A stretch of 32,214 nt of DNA from contig JAPHRD010000055.1 in assembly GCA_026196225.1 (NCBI GenBank), positions 1-32,214 on the forward strand, given 5' to 3'. This document shows, in pieces, positions 1-7,566 of the stretch. The translations under genes were made by a program, and so were the position numbers. Below the pieces are notes generated by a model. That model had not been told where the DNA came from and made no database searches. It saw nothing but the letters and a program-made list of their open reading frames with translations. Origin of the DNA: Motiliproteus sp. (GTDB lineage Bacteria; Pseudomonadota; Gammaproteobacteria; Pseudomonadales; Balneatricaceae). The first letter of the stretch is position 1, and each line of letters starts with the position of its first letter.

Positions 1-38
1 CAGTCTAGGCATAAGCTTCTGGCGTAGGGTAAATCCGT

Positions 39-65
39 CCGCTGAGTGCTAAATTGGCTCAGCGG
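39..65. repeat. 8-bp inverted repeat in non-coding DNA
   Basis: CCGCTGAG at 39-46 is the exact reverse complement of CTCAGCGG at 58-65, with an 11-base loop. It lies downstream of the LysR gene, which is read on the minus strand and ends at 217. No T-run follows on either strand, so it is not a typical intrinsic terminator. I see no gene in 1-216. Confidence 0.4.
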
Positions 66-216
66 GTAATAAAAAGGGCGGAATGACGATCCAGCGAGGC
101 ATTTCCGCGCTGAAAATAGAAACCGGACAGTTTGGAGCTACTTGTTCAGACCATCCTTAGTTATACCCCCAGGTTTATTTATAACCACAAATAGAGTGTA
201 ACTACCGATGTGACGG

Positions 217-1101
217 TCATGGTTTGAGACTGACCACTGTGGGAATTTGTGGTTTTAATTCGAATTGTGTGAGTAGTTCAACAATCGACGTTATCTGACC
301 AATTTTGGGAGAATCCTTTGAGTAAACAGCAAATACATTTCTACTGGAGGGCTTAGTTCCCGGTACCAGAAATAGCTGCCTTCTATCTATGTAAGGTTGC
401 ACTATAGCTAAAGGGAGAAACGCAGCACCACCCTGTGAAGCTATGTATTCTAAAGCGATTTGGCTATGTTCAGTGTGTAACACAGCTGGCACAGGCTTTT
501 TGAATAGTTTCGCATGCTTGATATTGCTTGCGGTTCCCCAATTTACATACACGTATCCCAGCTGATCAATGGTTCCGATTCTCGTTTCTTCGTGGCTTGC
601 CACCAACACCAATTCAATCTTTCCGACTTTATGTACTGCCAATTCTGCTAGGTTTGGGGGATCTAATACCACTGCAATATCCATCCGGTTTTCGATCAAG
701 GATTGAGTTAACTCTATATGTGAACTGATGACGGTTCTAATTAAAGTTGCCGGAAATTCTTTTGCCAGATAGGGCAGAAGAGATTGTAGAAATGTTTCCC
801 ACAAGCTGGTTATGCCGCCCAGAGATAGCTGCATCTCTTGTTGTTCAGAAACCCCCACATCCTGCAATGCTAGTTGCCATGCCGCCAGCATATTTTGAGC
901 ATGAGAAACTAGGCGTTCACCTGAGGGTGTTAGCCTGATGTTGTTCCTCTGCCTTATAAATAGATCCACGCCTACAATTTGCTCTAACTGCTTGACTCTA
1001 AAGCTGACAGCCGACTGTGTCAGATACAGGTTCTCGGCGGCACGGGCAAAATGGCGTGTTTTGGAAACTTCTAGGAAAGTTCTTAGGAGCTCAATATCCA
1101 T
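217..1101 (-). CDS. hdfR: LysR-family transcriptional regulator, HdfR-like
   Basis: A 294-residue LysR-type regulator. The N-terminal winged helix-turn-helix is clear (about residues 1-60, with SQ-rich recognition region TQSAVSFRVKQLE), followed by a linker and a periplasmic-binding-like effector domain (about 90-290). The first 60 residues and the SLWE segment near residue 100 closely resemble E. coli HdfR, which represses flhDC and acts on other genes. HdfR is often divergent from maoP/yifE, but no maoP is visible upstream here; that side is degenerate DNA. The start ATG at 1101 matches the family's usual MD.ELL beginning. The regulated genes cannot be read from this window. The LysR assignment is firm; equivalence to HdfR rests on remembered sequence similarity. 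Confidence 0.85.
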   Translation of the reverse strand: MDIELLRTFLEVSKTRHFARAAENLYLTQSAVSFRVKQLEQIVGVDLFIRQRNNIRLTPSGERLVSHAQNMLAAWQLALQDVGVSEQQEMQLSLGGITSLWETFLQSLLPYLAKEFPATLIRTVISSHIELTQSLIENRMDIAVVLDPPNLAELAVHKVGKIELVLVASHEETRIGTIDQLGYVYVNWGTASNIKHAKLFKKPVPAVLHTEHSQIALEYIASQGGAAFLPLAIVQPYIDRRQLFLVPGTKPSSRNVFAVYSKDSPKIGQITSIVELLTQFELKPQIPTVVSLKP

Positions 1102-1663
1102 ACTAATAACAAATATTATTTATCAAAGTAATAAAAAAACATCATTTTACACTCAAAAACCTGCTTTGTTAGTATCTTTTCGCTACGTTAGAGACGACCT
1201 GAATGTAGTACTCACTGATATCTTGGCCATCGTTCTGGTGATAAAGGCGCTTAGCGATACTTGCTAGTGTTCCAAACAGTGTCTCTATCGAATTTGCGTT
1301 GGCCTAGAAAGTAGTAGTCCGATTGATTCAACATGGATGTGCCCAAAATGAAGTGCTTTGCTACCTAGGGCCTTCTTTTGGGAGATTTTGCAAAGGTGAG
1401 ATAGAAGCGACTAACGGGGCGGGAGCTGATTTAGTTGAAATACTCCTTTAGGTGTGTCGAGACAAGCTCTGTTGTATATCAATCATCACAATTTTACAGC
1501 TATGGGGTACAGCAAGGTTGGTATTCTCATAGCTGTCTTTTTCGATAAGAACATTTAATCGAAGCTTTGTAAGAGCAATGTAAAGCAGGTAAATAAATCT
1601 GCCTCTTTACGACAATTGATAATTTCAAGCTAAACGGCTTTTTTCCAAAGATAGAATTGAACG
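1102..1663. other. 562-bp stretch without a convincing gene
   Basis: This is the upstream side of the hdfR-like gene. It is AT-rich immediately before that gene. The only open stretch with protein-like composition is on the minus strand, 1303 to 1169: 44 codons after a stop, including IETLFGTLASIAKRLYHQND and ISEYYIQVVSNVAKRY. It has no start codon and no family I recognise. It could be the tail of a decayed gene or chance. No tRNA, terminator or complete ORF was seen. Confidence 0.5.
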
Positions 1664-1843
1664 ATGGATGACATTGACGATAAAGATGAAGATTTCTATT
1701 CGGAAGAATTCGAACAGAATGAATTGCTAACCATTGAAGCATTTAGCAGCAGAATGAAATGTCCGAAACGTAAACTGGAAGAACGTTTGGATGAACTGCA
1801 ATTGCGCAGGGAAACCGCTGATAATTTTTACTTTCTAGATTAA
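1664..1843 (+). CDS. Small acidic hypothetical protein (59 aa)
   Basis: An ATG-started ORF of 59 codons. The N-terminus is very acidic (MDDIDDKDEDFYSEEFEQNE). It is followed by a basic, helix-prone segment (about residues 21-48: LLTIEAFSSRMKCPKRKLEE...) that could be a short helix-turn-helix, and it ends in NFYFLD. I recognise no family. No good ribosome-binding site precedes the ATG; only a weak AAAG-type sequence is present. A short stem (ACCGT/ACGGT) with five Ts follows the stop. It stands alone between non-coding stretches, so coding status is uncertain. Amino-acid composition and the downstream stem-loop favour a real gene. Confidence 0.4.
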   Translation: MDDIDDKDEDFYSEEFEQNELLTIEAFSSRMKCPKRKLEERLDELQLRRETADNFYFLD

Positions 1844-1865
1844 CGACAACCGCACCGCTTCAGTG

Positions 1866-1888
1866 ACCGTTATGTTGATACGGTTTTT
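1866..1888 (+). terminator. Weak rho-independent terminator candidate
   Basis: ACCGT (1866-1870) pairs with ACGGT (1880-1884) around a 9-base loop, and five Ts begin with the last paired base. The stem is only 5 bp. It lies 23 bases after the stop of the small acidic ORF. Confidence 0.35.
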
Positions 1889-2006
1889 GTATTAAAAGTA
1901 GTCCAGGCTAAGTCGAATTATCTCTTGCAATAGGAGGTATCTACCCATGCCATCTATACTCTAAATAAGTTATCCCCTGTTTTCCCAAATTGAGGTGGCA
2001 TTCAGC

Positions 2007-2081
2007 ATGAACCGTCTGTCATCACTTCGCCGAATTATTCTGGCTGTTAGCCAAGTGGACGATTTGGATGAGGTTCTATGA
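2007..2081 (+). pseudogene. Possible start of a GAF-domain (PtsP-like) gene, truncated
   Basis: ATG preceded by GAGGTGG at good spacing opens a 24-codon frame, MNRLSSLRRIILAVSQVDDL..., closed by TGA. The pattern L-R-R-I-(x)-V-(x)5-D-L-(x)2-VL resembles the N-terminus of PtsP/GAF-domain proteins. Reading through the TGA gives LIVSS and then a further stop. No intact continuation exists in the window. It could also be a short leader peptide or chance; the match is too short to decide. Confidence 0.25.
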
Positions 2082-2248
2082 CTCATCGTTAGTAGTGAGC
2101 TGCTACTAATCTACTAGAACTTTACGATACTGAAGGCAGTGAGGTACTAAGCAAATATCTTGGTGAAAAATCAAGGTTGATTAGCTCCATTGGTTTTGAA
2201 ACCACACCTTTTATGTTCGCCAACTTTTTTCTAATGGATGAAATTGCT

Positions 2249-2623
2249 ATGTCTGCCATGCGTGTATGCTTTCGGTTTCTATCAGTAGCTGTCTTGTCCA
2301 CGTTATCCTATTGTACTTATGCAGAATCTGAACAAAGGTATGGTGATAAACTACCAAACTATTCGGCTATAGGGACAAACAATGCAGGATTTATTTGGAA
2401 ACTTCAGAACGATTCGGGAAGGGTGACGGTTTGCTCTACAAGCAAAATAAAATCCAGCTGCGCTCCCTGGAGTGAGCCCTTGGGAAACAATATGAAATTT
2501 ATCCCGCCTGCACATAGCCACCAAAAGACAATACTCATAAACAAAGTAGATGGAAGTCTTTTTGCGTGTTTTAGTTCTAGCACGGCGATCAAGGTCGTTT
2601 GTCAGAAAATACAGTCTGAGTAA
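2249..2623 (+). CDS. Small secreted protein with signal peptide, unknown function
   Basis: A 124-residue protein from ATG 2249. The open frame extends upstream to a TTG at 2177, but ATG 2249 (or 2258) puts a classical signal peptide at the very N-terminus: MSAMRVCFRF, then a hydrophobic core ending CTYA before ESEQ. The mature part of about 100 residues has four cysteines that could form two disulfides, plus a beta-rich pattern (FIWKLQNDSGRVTVC, SLFACFSSSTAIKVVC). No family is recognised. The stop is 9 bases before the GNAT-nitrilase gene, so the two may be co-transcribed. Secretion is well supported; function is unknown. Confidence 0.6.
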   Translation: MSAMRVCFRFLSVAVLSTLSYCTYAESEQRYGDKLPNYSAIGTNNAGFIWKLQNDSGRVTVCSTSKIKSSCAPWSEPLGNNMKFIPPAHSHQKTILINKVDGSLFACFSSSTAIKVVCQKIQSE

Positions 2624-2632
2624 AGCGATGTT

Positions 2633-4180
2633 ATGAGTACAGAATCAAAACAAACTGAACCGCAAATACTGTTACGTAATCTTGTTGCTCAGGATTATCT
2701 GAGCCTGAGAGCCTCAATGGAAGAGGCCTACGATGGAACTGATACTACGCCGTGGCGAAGGCAGGATATACAGCGTTTAGTATCTTTGTTTCCGGAAGGA
2801 CAGTTGTGCATTGAGATTGACGGCAGCGTGGTGGCGACCGCACTTGCCATTATCGTAGATTACAGCCGCCTAGGAGATCTCCACACCTTCAGTGAAGTGA
2901 CCGATAATTTTCGATTTAGTACTCATGAGGCACAGGGAGATGTGCTGTACGGAATAGAAGTGTTTGTGCATCCGAAATTCCGTGGTATTCGCCTTGCCCG
3001 ACGCCTTTATGATGCTAGGAAAGAGCTGTGCGAAAAACTCAATCTGCGCTCGATAATCGCTGGAGGTCGAATTCCCAATTACTCAGAGTTCGCTGATAAG
3101 TTAACTCCACGAGAGTATATCGATAAGGTCAAACGACGGGAGATATATGACCCAACGTTGACCTTCCAGCTATCCAACGACTTTCACGTTACAAAAGTGC
3201 TGCGCGGCTATGATCCTGAAGATACAGAAAGCTGCTGTTATGCGACGCTCTTGGAATGGGACAACATCTATTATGAAAAAAATGAAAAGCTGGTCGGAGG
3301 TGTTAAAGAAAATGTGCGTATAGGTTTAGTGCAGTGGCAAATGCGTCCGTTCACATCCTTTGAAGCACTTACTGAGCAGATGGAATATTTTATAGACGCA
3401 GTCAGTGACTATGGTAGTGATTTTTGCCTGTTCCCAGAATGGTTTAATGCACCTTTGATGGCAAAATTTAATCAGTTACGAGAAGTGAAAGCGGTACGAA
3501 AACTTGCGGAGTATACCGAACCTCTACGTGACAAATTGGTCGAGTTTGCCATGACCTATAACGTCAACATTATTGGCGGATCGATGCCCTTAGTAGATGA
3601 TGATGGGAGTCTGAAAAACGTTTCCTACTTGTGTCGCCGTGACGGCAGCTGGGATTCCTCATTTAAACTGCATCCTACTCCTGATGAGGTCCGAGTCTGG
3701 GGGATGTCGGGTGGCGACATCATAAAGACATTTGATACTGATGCGGGTCGTATTGGTGTTTTGATTTGCTATGACGTTGAGTTTCCTGAACTCGCCAGAC
3801 TATTGGCAGAAGAGGAGATGCAAATATTGTTTGTGCCATTTCAAACGGACACTCAAGCAGGATTCAACCGTGTAAGGATTTGCGCTCAAGCAAGAGCCAT
3901 TGAAAACGAATGCTATGTTGTAATCGCTGGTAATGTTGGCAACTTACCCCGAGTTCACAATATGGATATTCAATACGCACAGAGCGGTATTTTTACCCCC
4001 AGTGATTTTGCTTTTCCAGTTGATACAGTCAGGGCAGAGGCAACAGCCAATACGGAAATGACTCTTATTGCGGATGTAAATCTCAATCTTCTTAAAGAGT
4101 TGCACAATCATGGTAGCGTACAAAATTTAAAGGACCGTCGTACAGATCTGTATCAGCTCAAACGTCTGGCAGATGTCTAG
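2633..4180 (+). CDS. GNAT acetyltransferase-nitrilase fusion enzyme
   Basis: A 515-residue two-domain cytoplasmic enzyme. Residues about 10-215 form a GNAT N-acetyltransferase domain, with the acetyl-CoA loop near VHPKFRGIRLARRLY (112-126). Residues about 226-500 form a carbon-nitrogen hydrolase (nitrilase superfamily) domain. The Glu-Lys-Cys triad is visible as E269 (FPEWFN), K345 (FKLHPTPDE) and C379 (LICYDVEFPE). Members of this known fusion family are annotated as bifunctional GNAT/carbon-nitrogen hydrolases; the natural substrate is generally unassigned, and both amide hydrolysis and acyl transfer are plausible. Start ATG 2633 lies 9 bases after the secreted-protein gene. All three catalytic residues are intact, so the hydrolase should be active. 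Confidence 0.9.
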   Translation: MSTESKQTEPQILLRNLVAQDYLSLRASMEEAYDGTDTTPWRRQDIQRLVSLFPEGQLCIEIDGSVVATALAIIVDYSRLGDLHTFSEVTDNFRFSTHEAQGDVLYGIEVFVHPKFRGIRLARRLYDARKELCEKLNLRSIIAGGRIPNYSEFADKLTPREYIDKVKRREIYDPTLTFQLSNDFHVTKVLRGYDPEDTESCCYATLLEWDNIYYEKNEKLVGGVKENVRIGLVQWQMRPFTSFEALTEQMEYFIDAVSDYGSDFCLFPEWFNAPLMAKFNQLREVKAVRKLAEYTEPLRDKLVEFAMTYNVNIIGGSMPLVDDDGSLKNVSYLCRRDGSWDSSFKLHPTPDEVRVWGMSGGDIIKTFDTDAGRIGVLICYDVEFPELARLLAEEEMQILFVPFQTDTQAGFNRVRICAQARAIENECYVVIAGNVGNLPRVHNMDIQYAQSGIFTPSDFAFPVDTVRAEATANTEMTLIADVNLNLLKELHNHGSVQNLKDRRTDLYQLKRLADV

Positions 4181-4262
4181 TGGAATAGGTGAGGGAAGAA
4201 ACAGTCGTTCATGATCTTGATGAGATAGTTCCCGACGTAGCGGACATCGAGAGAATGCATCC

Positions 4263-4634
4263 CTGAGGTACGAAAATCATTGGCCGCATTCCATTGTTCG
4301 GCTTAAGGATGTGGGTTGTCGTTTCGAGTTGGATGACTTTGGCAGTGGTTTATGCCCATTTGGTTACTTGAGCACGCTCCCGGTCGATATCGTTAAGATT
4401 GATGGGATTTTTGTTAAGAATATTACCGACAATGAGATCGACCGTGAATTGGTTCGCAGTATCGACAATATGGTCTATCTGATGGGGAAACGTACGGTGG
4501 CTGAATTTGGCGAAAGTGAAGAAAGTAGCGCCATATTGTTGGATATGAACGTCGATTTTCCTCAGGGCTATGGTATTGGTAAACCTCATCCCATCGAACA
4601 GCTTCTGAACGGATTCAGTTTAAGAGCCAGGTAG
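4263..4634 (+). pseudogene. C-terminal remnant of an EAL (c-di-GMP phosphodiesterase) domain
   Basis: The frame from about 4296 reads VRLKDVGCRFELDDFGSG, then LPVDIVKIDGIFVKNI, GKRTVAEFGE and [11 protein letters not shown]. These are the middle and end of an EAL domain: the DDFGSG motif, the KID lysine and the QGY segment. The EAL signature, the first metal ligands and any GGDEF or sensor region are missing. Upstream bases (4190-4265) keep EAL-like composition in another frame that ends in TGA, consistent with frameshifting and truncation. Position 4311 has a GTG but no ribosome-binding site. With half the active site gone it should have no phosphodiesterase activity. It lies between the nitrilase fusion and ttcA. 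Confidence 0.75.
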
Positions 4635-4759
4635 CTAGCCCATCGCTCCAGTGGTTTGGATTTCGCTGGAGCAACTCCCCATTTCCGCGTAAAATTGCGC
4701 CCTCAACGCTGTTTGGGCCGCTGATATTGTCTGTGCCCCATGTTACCGACGGAAATACC

Positions 4760-5617
4760 ATGGAATCATCCTCCAAAAAAGATAAAACCCAACTGAATAA
4801 ACTGCAGAAACGCCTGCGTCGAGATGTCGGCCGAGGTATCGAAGATTTCGGTATGATCGAAGACGGTGACAAGGTGATGGCCTGTCTCTCCGGAGGGAAA
4901 GATTCCTACGCTATGCTGGACATCCTGCTAAACCTGCAGAAGAGCGCTCCCATCAACTTTGAGGTGGTTGCGGTCAACTTGGACCAGAAGCAACCGGGTT
5001 TTCCAGAGCACGTACTGCCAGAATACCTTACCTCCATCAACGTGCCTTTTCATGTGGTGGAGCGCGATACCTATTCCGTAGTTAAAGAGGTGATTCCTGA
5101 GGGCAAGACCACCTGTAGTCTTTGCTCCCGTATGCGTCGTGGAACTCTTTACCGTTTTGCTCAAAGTATCGGCGCCACCAAGATTGCTTTAGGTCACCAC
5201 CGAGATGATATTCTAGAAACATTCTTCCTGAACATGTTCTACGGTGGCAAACTGAAGTCGATGCCACCCAAGCTGAAAAGCGACGACGGCAAAAATATTG
5301 TTATTCGCCCCATGGCCTATTGTCGTGAGAAAGATATTGAAGCGTATGCGGCTTTGAAAGAGTTTCCCATCATTCCTTGCAACCTCTGTGGTTCCCAAGA
5401 CAACCTGCAACGCCAGGTGATCAAAGAGATGCTGCAGGATTGGGACAAACGCTTCCCTGGTCGTATTGAAGTTATGTTTAGAAGCCTAAAGAATGTGGTG
5501 CCTTCCCACTTGGTCGATACCGAACTCTTCGATTTTAAGTCCCTTAGTATGGGCAGTGAGAGATCAGAAGAGGGTGGCCAGGAAGCCCCTGAGCTGCTGG
5601 ATATTCTTGCCCTCTAA
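4760..5617 (+). CDS. ttcA: tRNA-cytidine(32) 2-sulfurtransferase TtcA
   Basis: A 285-residue TtcA that thiolates cytidine 32 in certain tRNAs, using ATP and a [4Fe-4S] cluster. The PP-loop SGGKDS is at residues 44-49. Cluster ligands are C119 and C122 (CSLC) and C210 (second CNLC motif), matching the three-cysteine pattern of E. coli TtcA. The frame opens at a TTG (4727), but ATG 4760 is preferred because GGAA lies just upstream and the protein then has family length. The C-terminal 20 residues are acidic and variable. It follows the EAL relic and appears to be transcribed alone. Confidence 0.95.
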   Translation: MESSSKKDKTQLNKLQKRLRRDVGRGIEDFGMIEDGDKVMACLSGGKDSYAMLDILLNLQKSAPINFEVVAVNLDQKQPGFPEHVLPEYLTSINVPFHVVERDTYSVVKEVIPEGKTTCSLCSRMRRGTLYRFAQSIGATKIALGHHRDDILETFFLNMFYGGKLKSMPPKLKSDDGKNIVIRPMAYCREKDIEAYAALKEFPIIPCNLCGSQDNLQRQVIKEMLQDWDKRFPGRIEVMFRSLKNVVPSHLVDTELFDFKSLSMGSERSEEGGQEAPELLDILAL

Positions 5618-5686
5618 TAGCGGTTTTGGTGCTGGAAAAGGGTGTTCAAGTGGATAGAATAACCAGTCAACGCAATCAAAAGATGG

Positions 5687-6400
5687 ATGATTAGGATGCG
5701 ACCGATACTGCTATGCAGTCTGTTGCTGCTGATGGCCGGATGTCAGGCCCAGGCGGTAAAACCCAGCGATGCTGCAACCACGGCTCAACGGCAAGCCGAT
5801 CCGTTGGCGCCCCTAACTCAACGCTTCGATGAATTGCTGAAATCCAATACACAGGTGGAGCAGCGCATCACTCTAATGCAGGAGCAGGTGATTAAACTTA
5901 ACCAGCAGATGCAGGCGGTGCAGCAGCGTAATTTACAACTTTTGCAGGCTATGCAACAGATGCAGATGCAACAGCAGAGTCAACAACGGGCAAAGCAAGT
6001 ATCTGCAGATGAGAATGAGCAACCGGCGCAAAGCCAGGACAATGAGCTGACTCAGATTTTAAGCCGAGTTGAGCAGCAGCTTGCAGATCAGGCTGGTGGG
6101 CAAGCTGCTGGCGGATACGCTTCGAGTGTTAATGCGAACGGCTTTAAACTGGTTTCTGCCTACACACCCAAAGGCCAGTGGGTGATCTTTAAGTATGACG
6201 AAGCCACCGGATTAAGTTGGATCGCCACAGATGGTAGTTGGGCCGAGATCAATGAGCTTGAACACATCCCTGCCTCGGTCTATCAGGTGATCCTGCGTCC
6301 CGCTGCTGGTGATATAAAGGGCTATGTGGCGGCCCGTATCGACCGTGAAACCGGCCAGACATGGTGGCTGAAAGGGAATAGTTGGGAACCTTTCCAGTGA
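5687..6400 (+). CDS. Lipoprotein with Gln-rich coiled coil, unknown function
   Basis: A 237-residue predicted lipoprotein. The signal sequence ends in the lipobox LMAGC with Cys19 as the lipidation site. Residues about 45-105 form a Gln/Met-rich coiled coil (QQMQAVQQRNLQLLQAMQQ) and residues about 105-145 are a disordered linker. Residues 150-237 form a Trp-rich C-terminal domain (WVIFKYDEATGLSWIA, GQTWWLKGNSWEPFQ) that looks like a small beta repeat. No named family is recognised. The start may be ATG 5687 or ATG 5696; the lipobox fits either. Its stop overlaps the presumed GTG start of epmC by 3 bases, implying translational coupling, although no functional link to EF-P hydroxylation is evident. 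Confidence 0.7.
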   Translation: MIRMRPILLCSLLLLMAGCQAQAVKPSDAATTAQRQADPLAPLTQRFDELLKSNTQVEQRITLMQEQVIKLNQQMQAVQQRNLQLLQAMQQMQMQQQSQQRAKQVSADENEQPAQSQDNELTQILSRVEQQLADQAGGQAAGGYASSVNANGFKLVSAYTPKGQWVIFKYDEATGLSWIATDGSWAEINELEHIPASVYQVILRPAAGDIKGYVAARIDRETGQTWWLKGNSWEPFQ

Positions 6401-6969
6401 TAAGTGCGAAACAAGCTCAACCTTTGGCAAAAAACCACGATCCTGAAGATATGGTTCAGATCTTCAATGAGCTCTTTCAGCACAGCTACAATACTGTGTT
6501 GGTGCGGGGTGAAGATGAACCTATCTATCTGCCAGCGGACGATTCCAATCCTTATCATCGGGTGGTCTTTGCCCATGGCTTCTATGCCAGCTGCCTCCAT
6601 GAGATCAGTCATTGGTGCATTGCCGGGCCTGAGCGCCGCAAGCTGGAAGATTTTGGCTATTGGTACCAACCGGACGGTCGCAGTGCTGAGCAGCAGTCTG
6701 AATTTGAAAAGGTCGAGATAAAGCCCCAGGCATTGGAGTGGATTCTGGCTAAGGCTTGCGGTTTTAAGTTTCGGGTCAGTGCCGATAATCTGAGTGGTGT
6801 GCCCACAGATAACAGTCGCTTTAAAGAGAATGTCTACCAGCAGGTGCTTTGTTACTTGGAACAGGGGTTGGCCGAGCGGCCGCGTTTGTTGGTAGAGAAA
6901 CTAGCAGAGTTCTATCAATTACCAACACCCCAAGCGCAGCACTTTAGCTTCAGGGAGCTTCATTGGTAG
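6397..6969 (+). CDS. epmC: Elongation factor P hydroxylase EpmC (YfcM)
   Basis: About 190 residues, strongly resembling E. coli EpmC/YfcM, which hydroxylates the beta-lysyl-lysine of EF-P as the last step of that modification. Conserved blocks are EPIYLPAD, the metal-binding-like HGFYAS..HEISHWCIAG (HEISH at 68-72), DFGYWY.PDGR and V.IKPQALEWI. The GTG start at 6397 overlaps the lipoprotein stop (GTGA) and gives an N-terminus slightly longer than E. coli's. ATG 6451 is an alternative but would trim the conserved start of the domain. The partner genes epmA, epmB and efp are not in the window. A strong terminator follows. Confidence 0.9.
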   Translation: MISAKQAQPLAKNHDPEDMVQIFNELFQHSYNTVLVRGEDEPIYLPADDSNPYHRVVFAHGFYASCLHEISHWCIAGPERRKLEDFGYWYQPDGRSAEQQSEFEKVEIKPQALEWILAKACGFKFRVSADNLSGVPTDNSRFKENVYQQVLCYLEQGLAERPRLLVEKLAEFYQLPTPQAQHFSFRELHW

Positions 6970-6994
6970 CAGGGGGTTTAGGGTTTATACAACG

Positions 6995-7022
6995 AAAAGG
7001 CACTCAATCGAGTGCCTTTTTT
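6995..7022. terminator. Bidirectional intrinsic terminator
   Basis: GGCACTC (6999-7005) pairs exactly with GAGTGCC (7010-7016) around loop AATC, flanked by AAAA on the left and TTTTTT on the right. It has a U-tract for transcripts from either side. It sits between the convergent epmC gene and the PCuAC gene and should end both. Confidence 0.92.
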
Positions 7023-7032
7023 CTATTTTGAC

Positions 7033-7494
7033 TTAGTGATGATGGTGCTTCATCTCTCCACCTGCCATTGCTTTTCCAGTTCCGGGTTTTATAACCGGCA
7101 GCATCAGATGCTGCATGGTTCCATCGGAGAAGTTCAGCATTAGCATCACTTCGTCGCCCTCTTTCAGGCCTTTTTCCAAGCCGATTAGCATTACGTGGTA
7201 GCTACCTGGCTTAAGCTCAACGGAGCCTTCGGCAGGAACGGTGATGTTCTTCACCTGACGCATCTTCATAGTGCCGTCTTCGTGTTTGACGGTGTGGAGC
7301 TCTGTGCTGCGAGCCACCTGAGACTGAGCACTGAGTAGCTCGACCGCCTTGCCGTCGCTGTTATTGAGGGTCATAAACGCGGCGCTGGTGGGTGCTCCAG
7401 GAGGAGTGGCGCGGACATATCCGTCGCTGATCTGAACTTCAGCAAAAACAGCAGCGCTTAAAAGCGATAAGGCGAGAGGCATCAGTTTCTTCAT
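7033..7494 (-). CDS. PCuAC-family periplasmic copper chaperone
   Basis: A 153-residue protein with a signal peptide (MKKLMPLALSLLSAAVFA before EVQI) and a single PCuAC (DUF461) cupredoxin-like domain. Family landmarks are present: SDGYVRATPPGAPTSAAF, a His/Met copper site formed by LHTVKHEDGTMKMRQV, and PGSYHVMLIGL. The C-terminus adds extra metal-binding residues, ending MKHHHH. PCuAC proteins deliver Cu(I) to the Cu-A or Cu-B site of cytochrome oxidases, usually with SCO proteins. It is the last gene of a minus-strand run (pheA, membrane-anchored protein, SCO, this gene), 72 bases after the SCO gene, which supports that role. Confidence 0.92.
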   Translation of the reverse strand: MKKLMPLALSLLSAAVFAEVQISDGYVRATPPGAPTSAAFMTLNNSDGKAVELLSAQSQVARSTELHTVKHEDGTMKMRQVKNITVPAEGSVELKPGSYHVMLIGLEKGLKEGDEVMLMLNFSDGTMQHLMLPVIKPGTGKAMAGGEMKHHHH

Positions 7495-7566
7495 TGAAGT
7501 TTCCTTTATCAGTGAAGCCAGCTATGGGTTAGCTTGGGTTTTGTCATGGATGGTTGATTGAGCCAC

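Larger units (their letters stand above)
1844..2248. other. 405-bp stretch with gene relics only
   Basis: A strong Shine-Dalgarno AGGAGG (1932-1937) precedes ATG at 1948, but that frame stops after five codons. A second ribosome-binding sequence, GAGGTGG (1992-1998), precedes the 24-codon relic described separately at 2007. From about 2105 a stop-free frame runs into the secreted-protein ORF (LYDTEGSEVLSKYLGEKSRL), without a start. The pattern of translation signals feeding truncated frames suggests decayed genes. Confidence 0.45.

Noticed and set aside
528-1267. Plus-strand ORFs opposite the LysR gene
   Set aside because: They are antisense shadows of a well-supported regulator, with no ribosome-binding sites or family resemblance.
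1527-1742. 71-residue minus-strand ORF
   Set aside because: Its composition is not protein-like and it overlaps the better 59-residue plus-strand ORF; no start signal.
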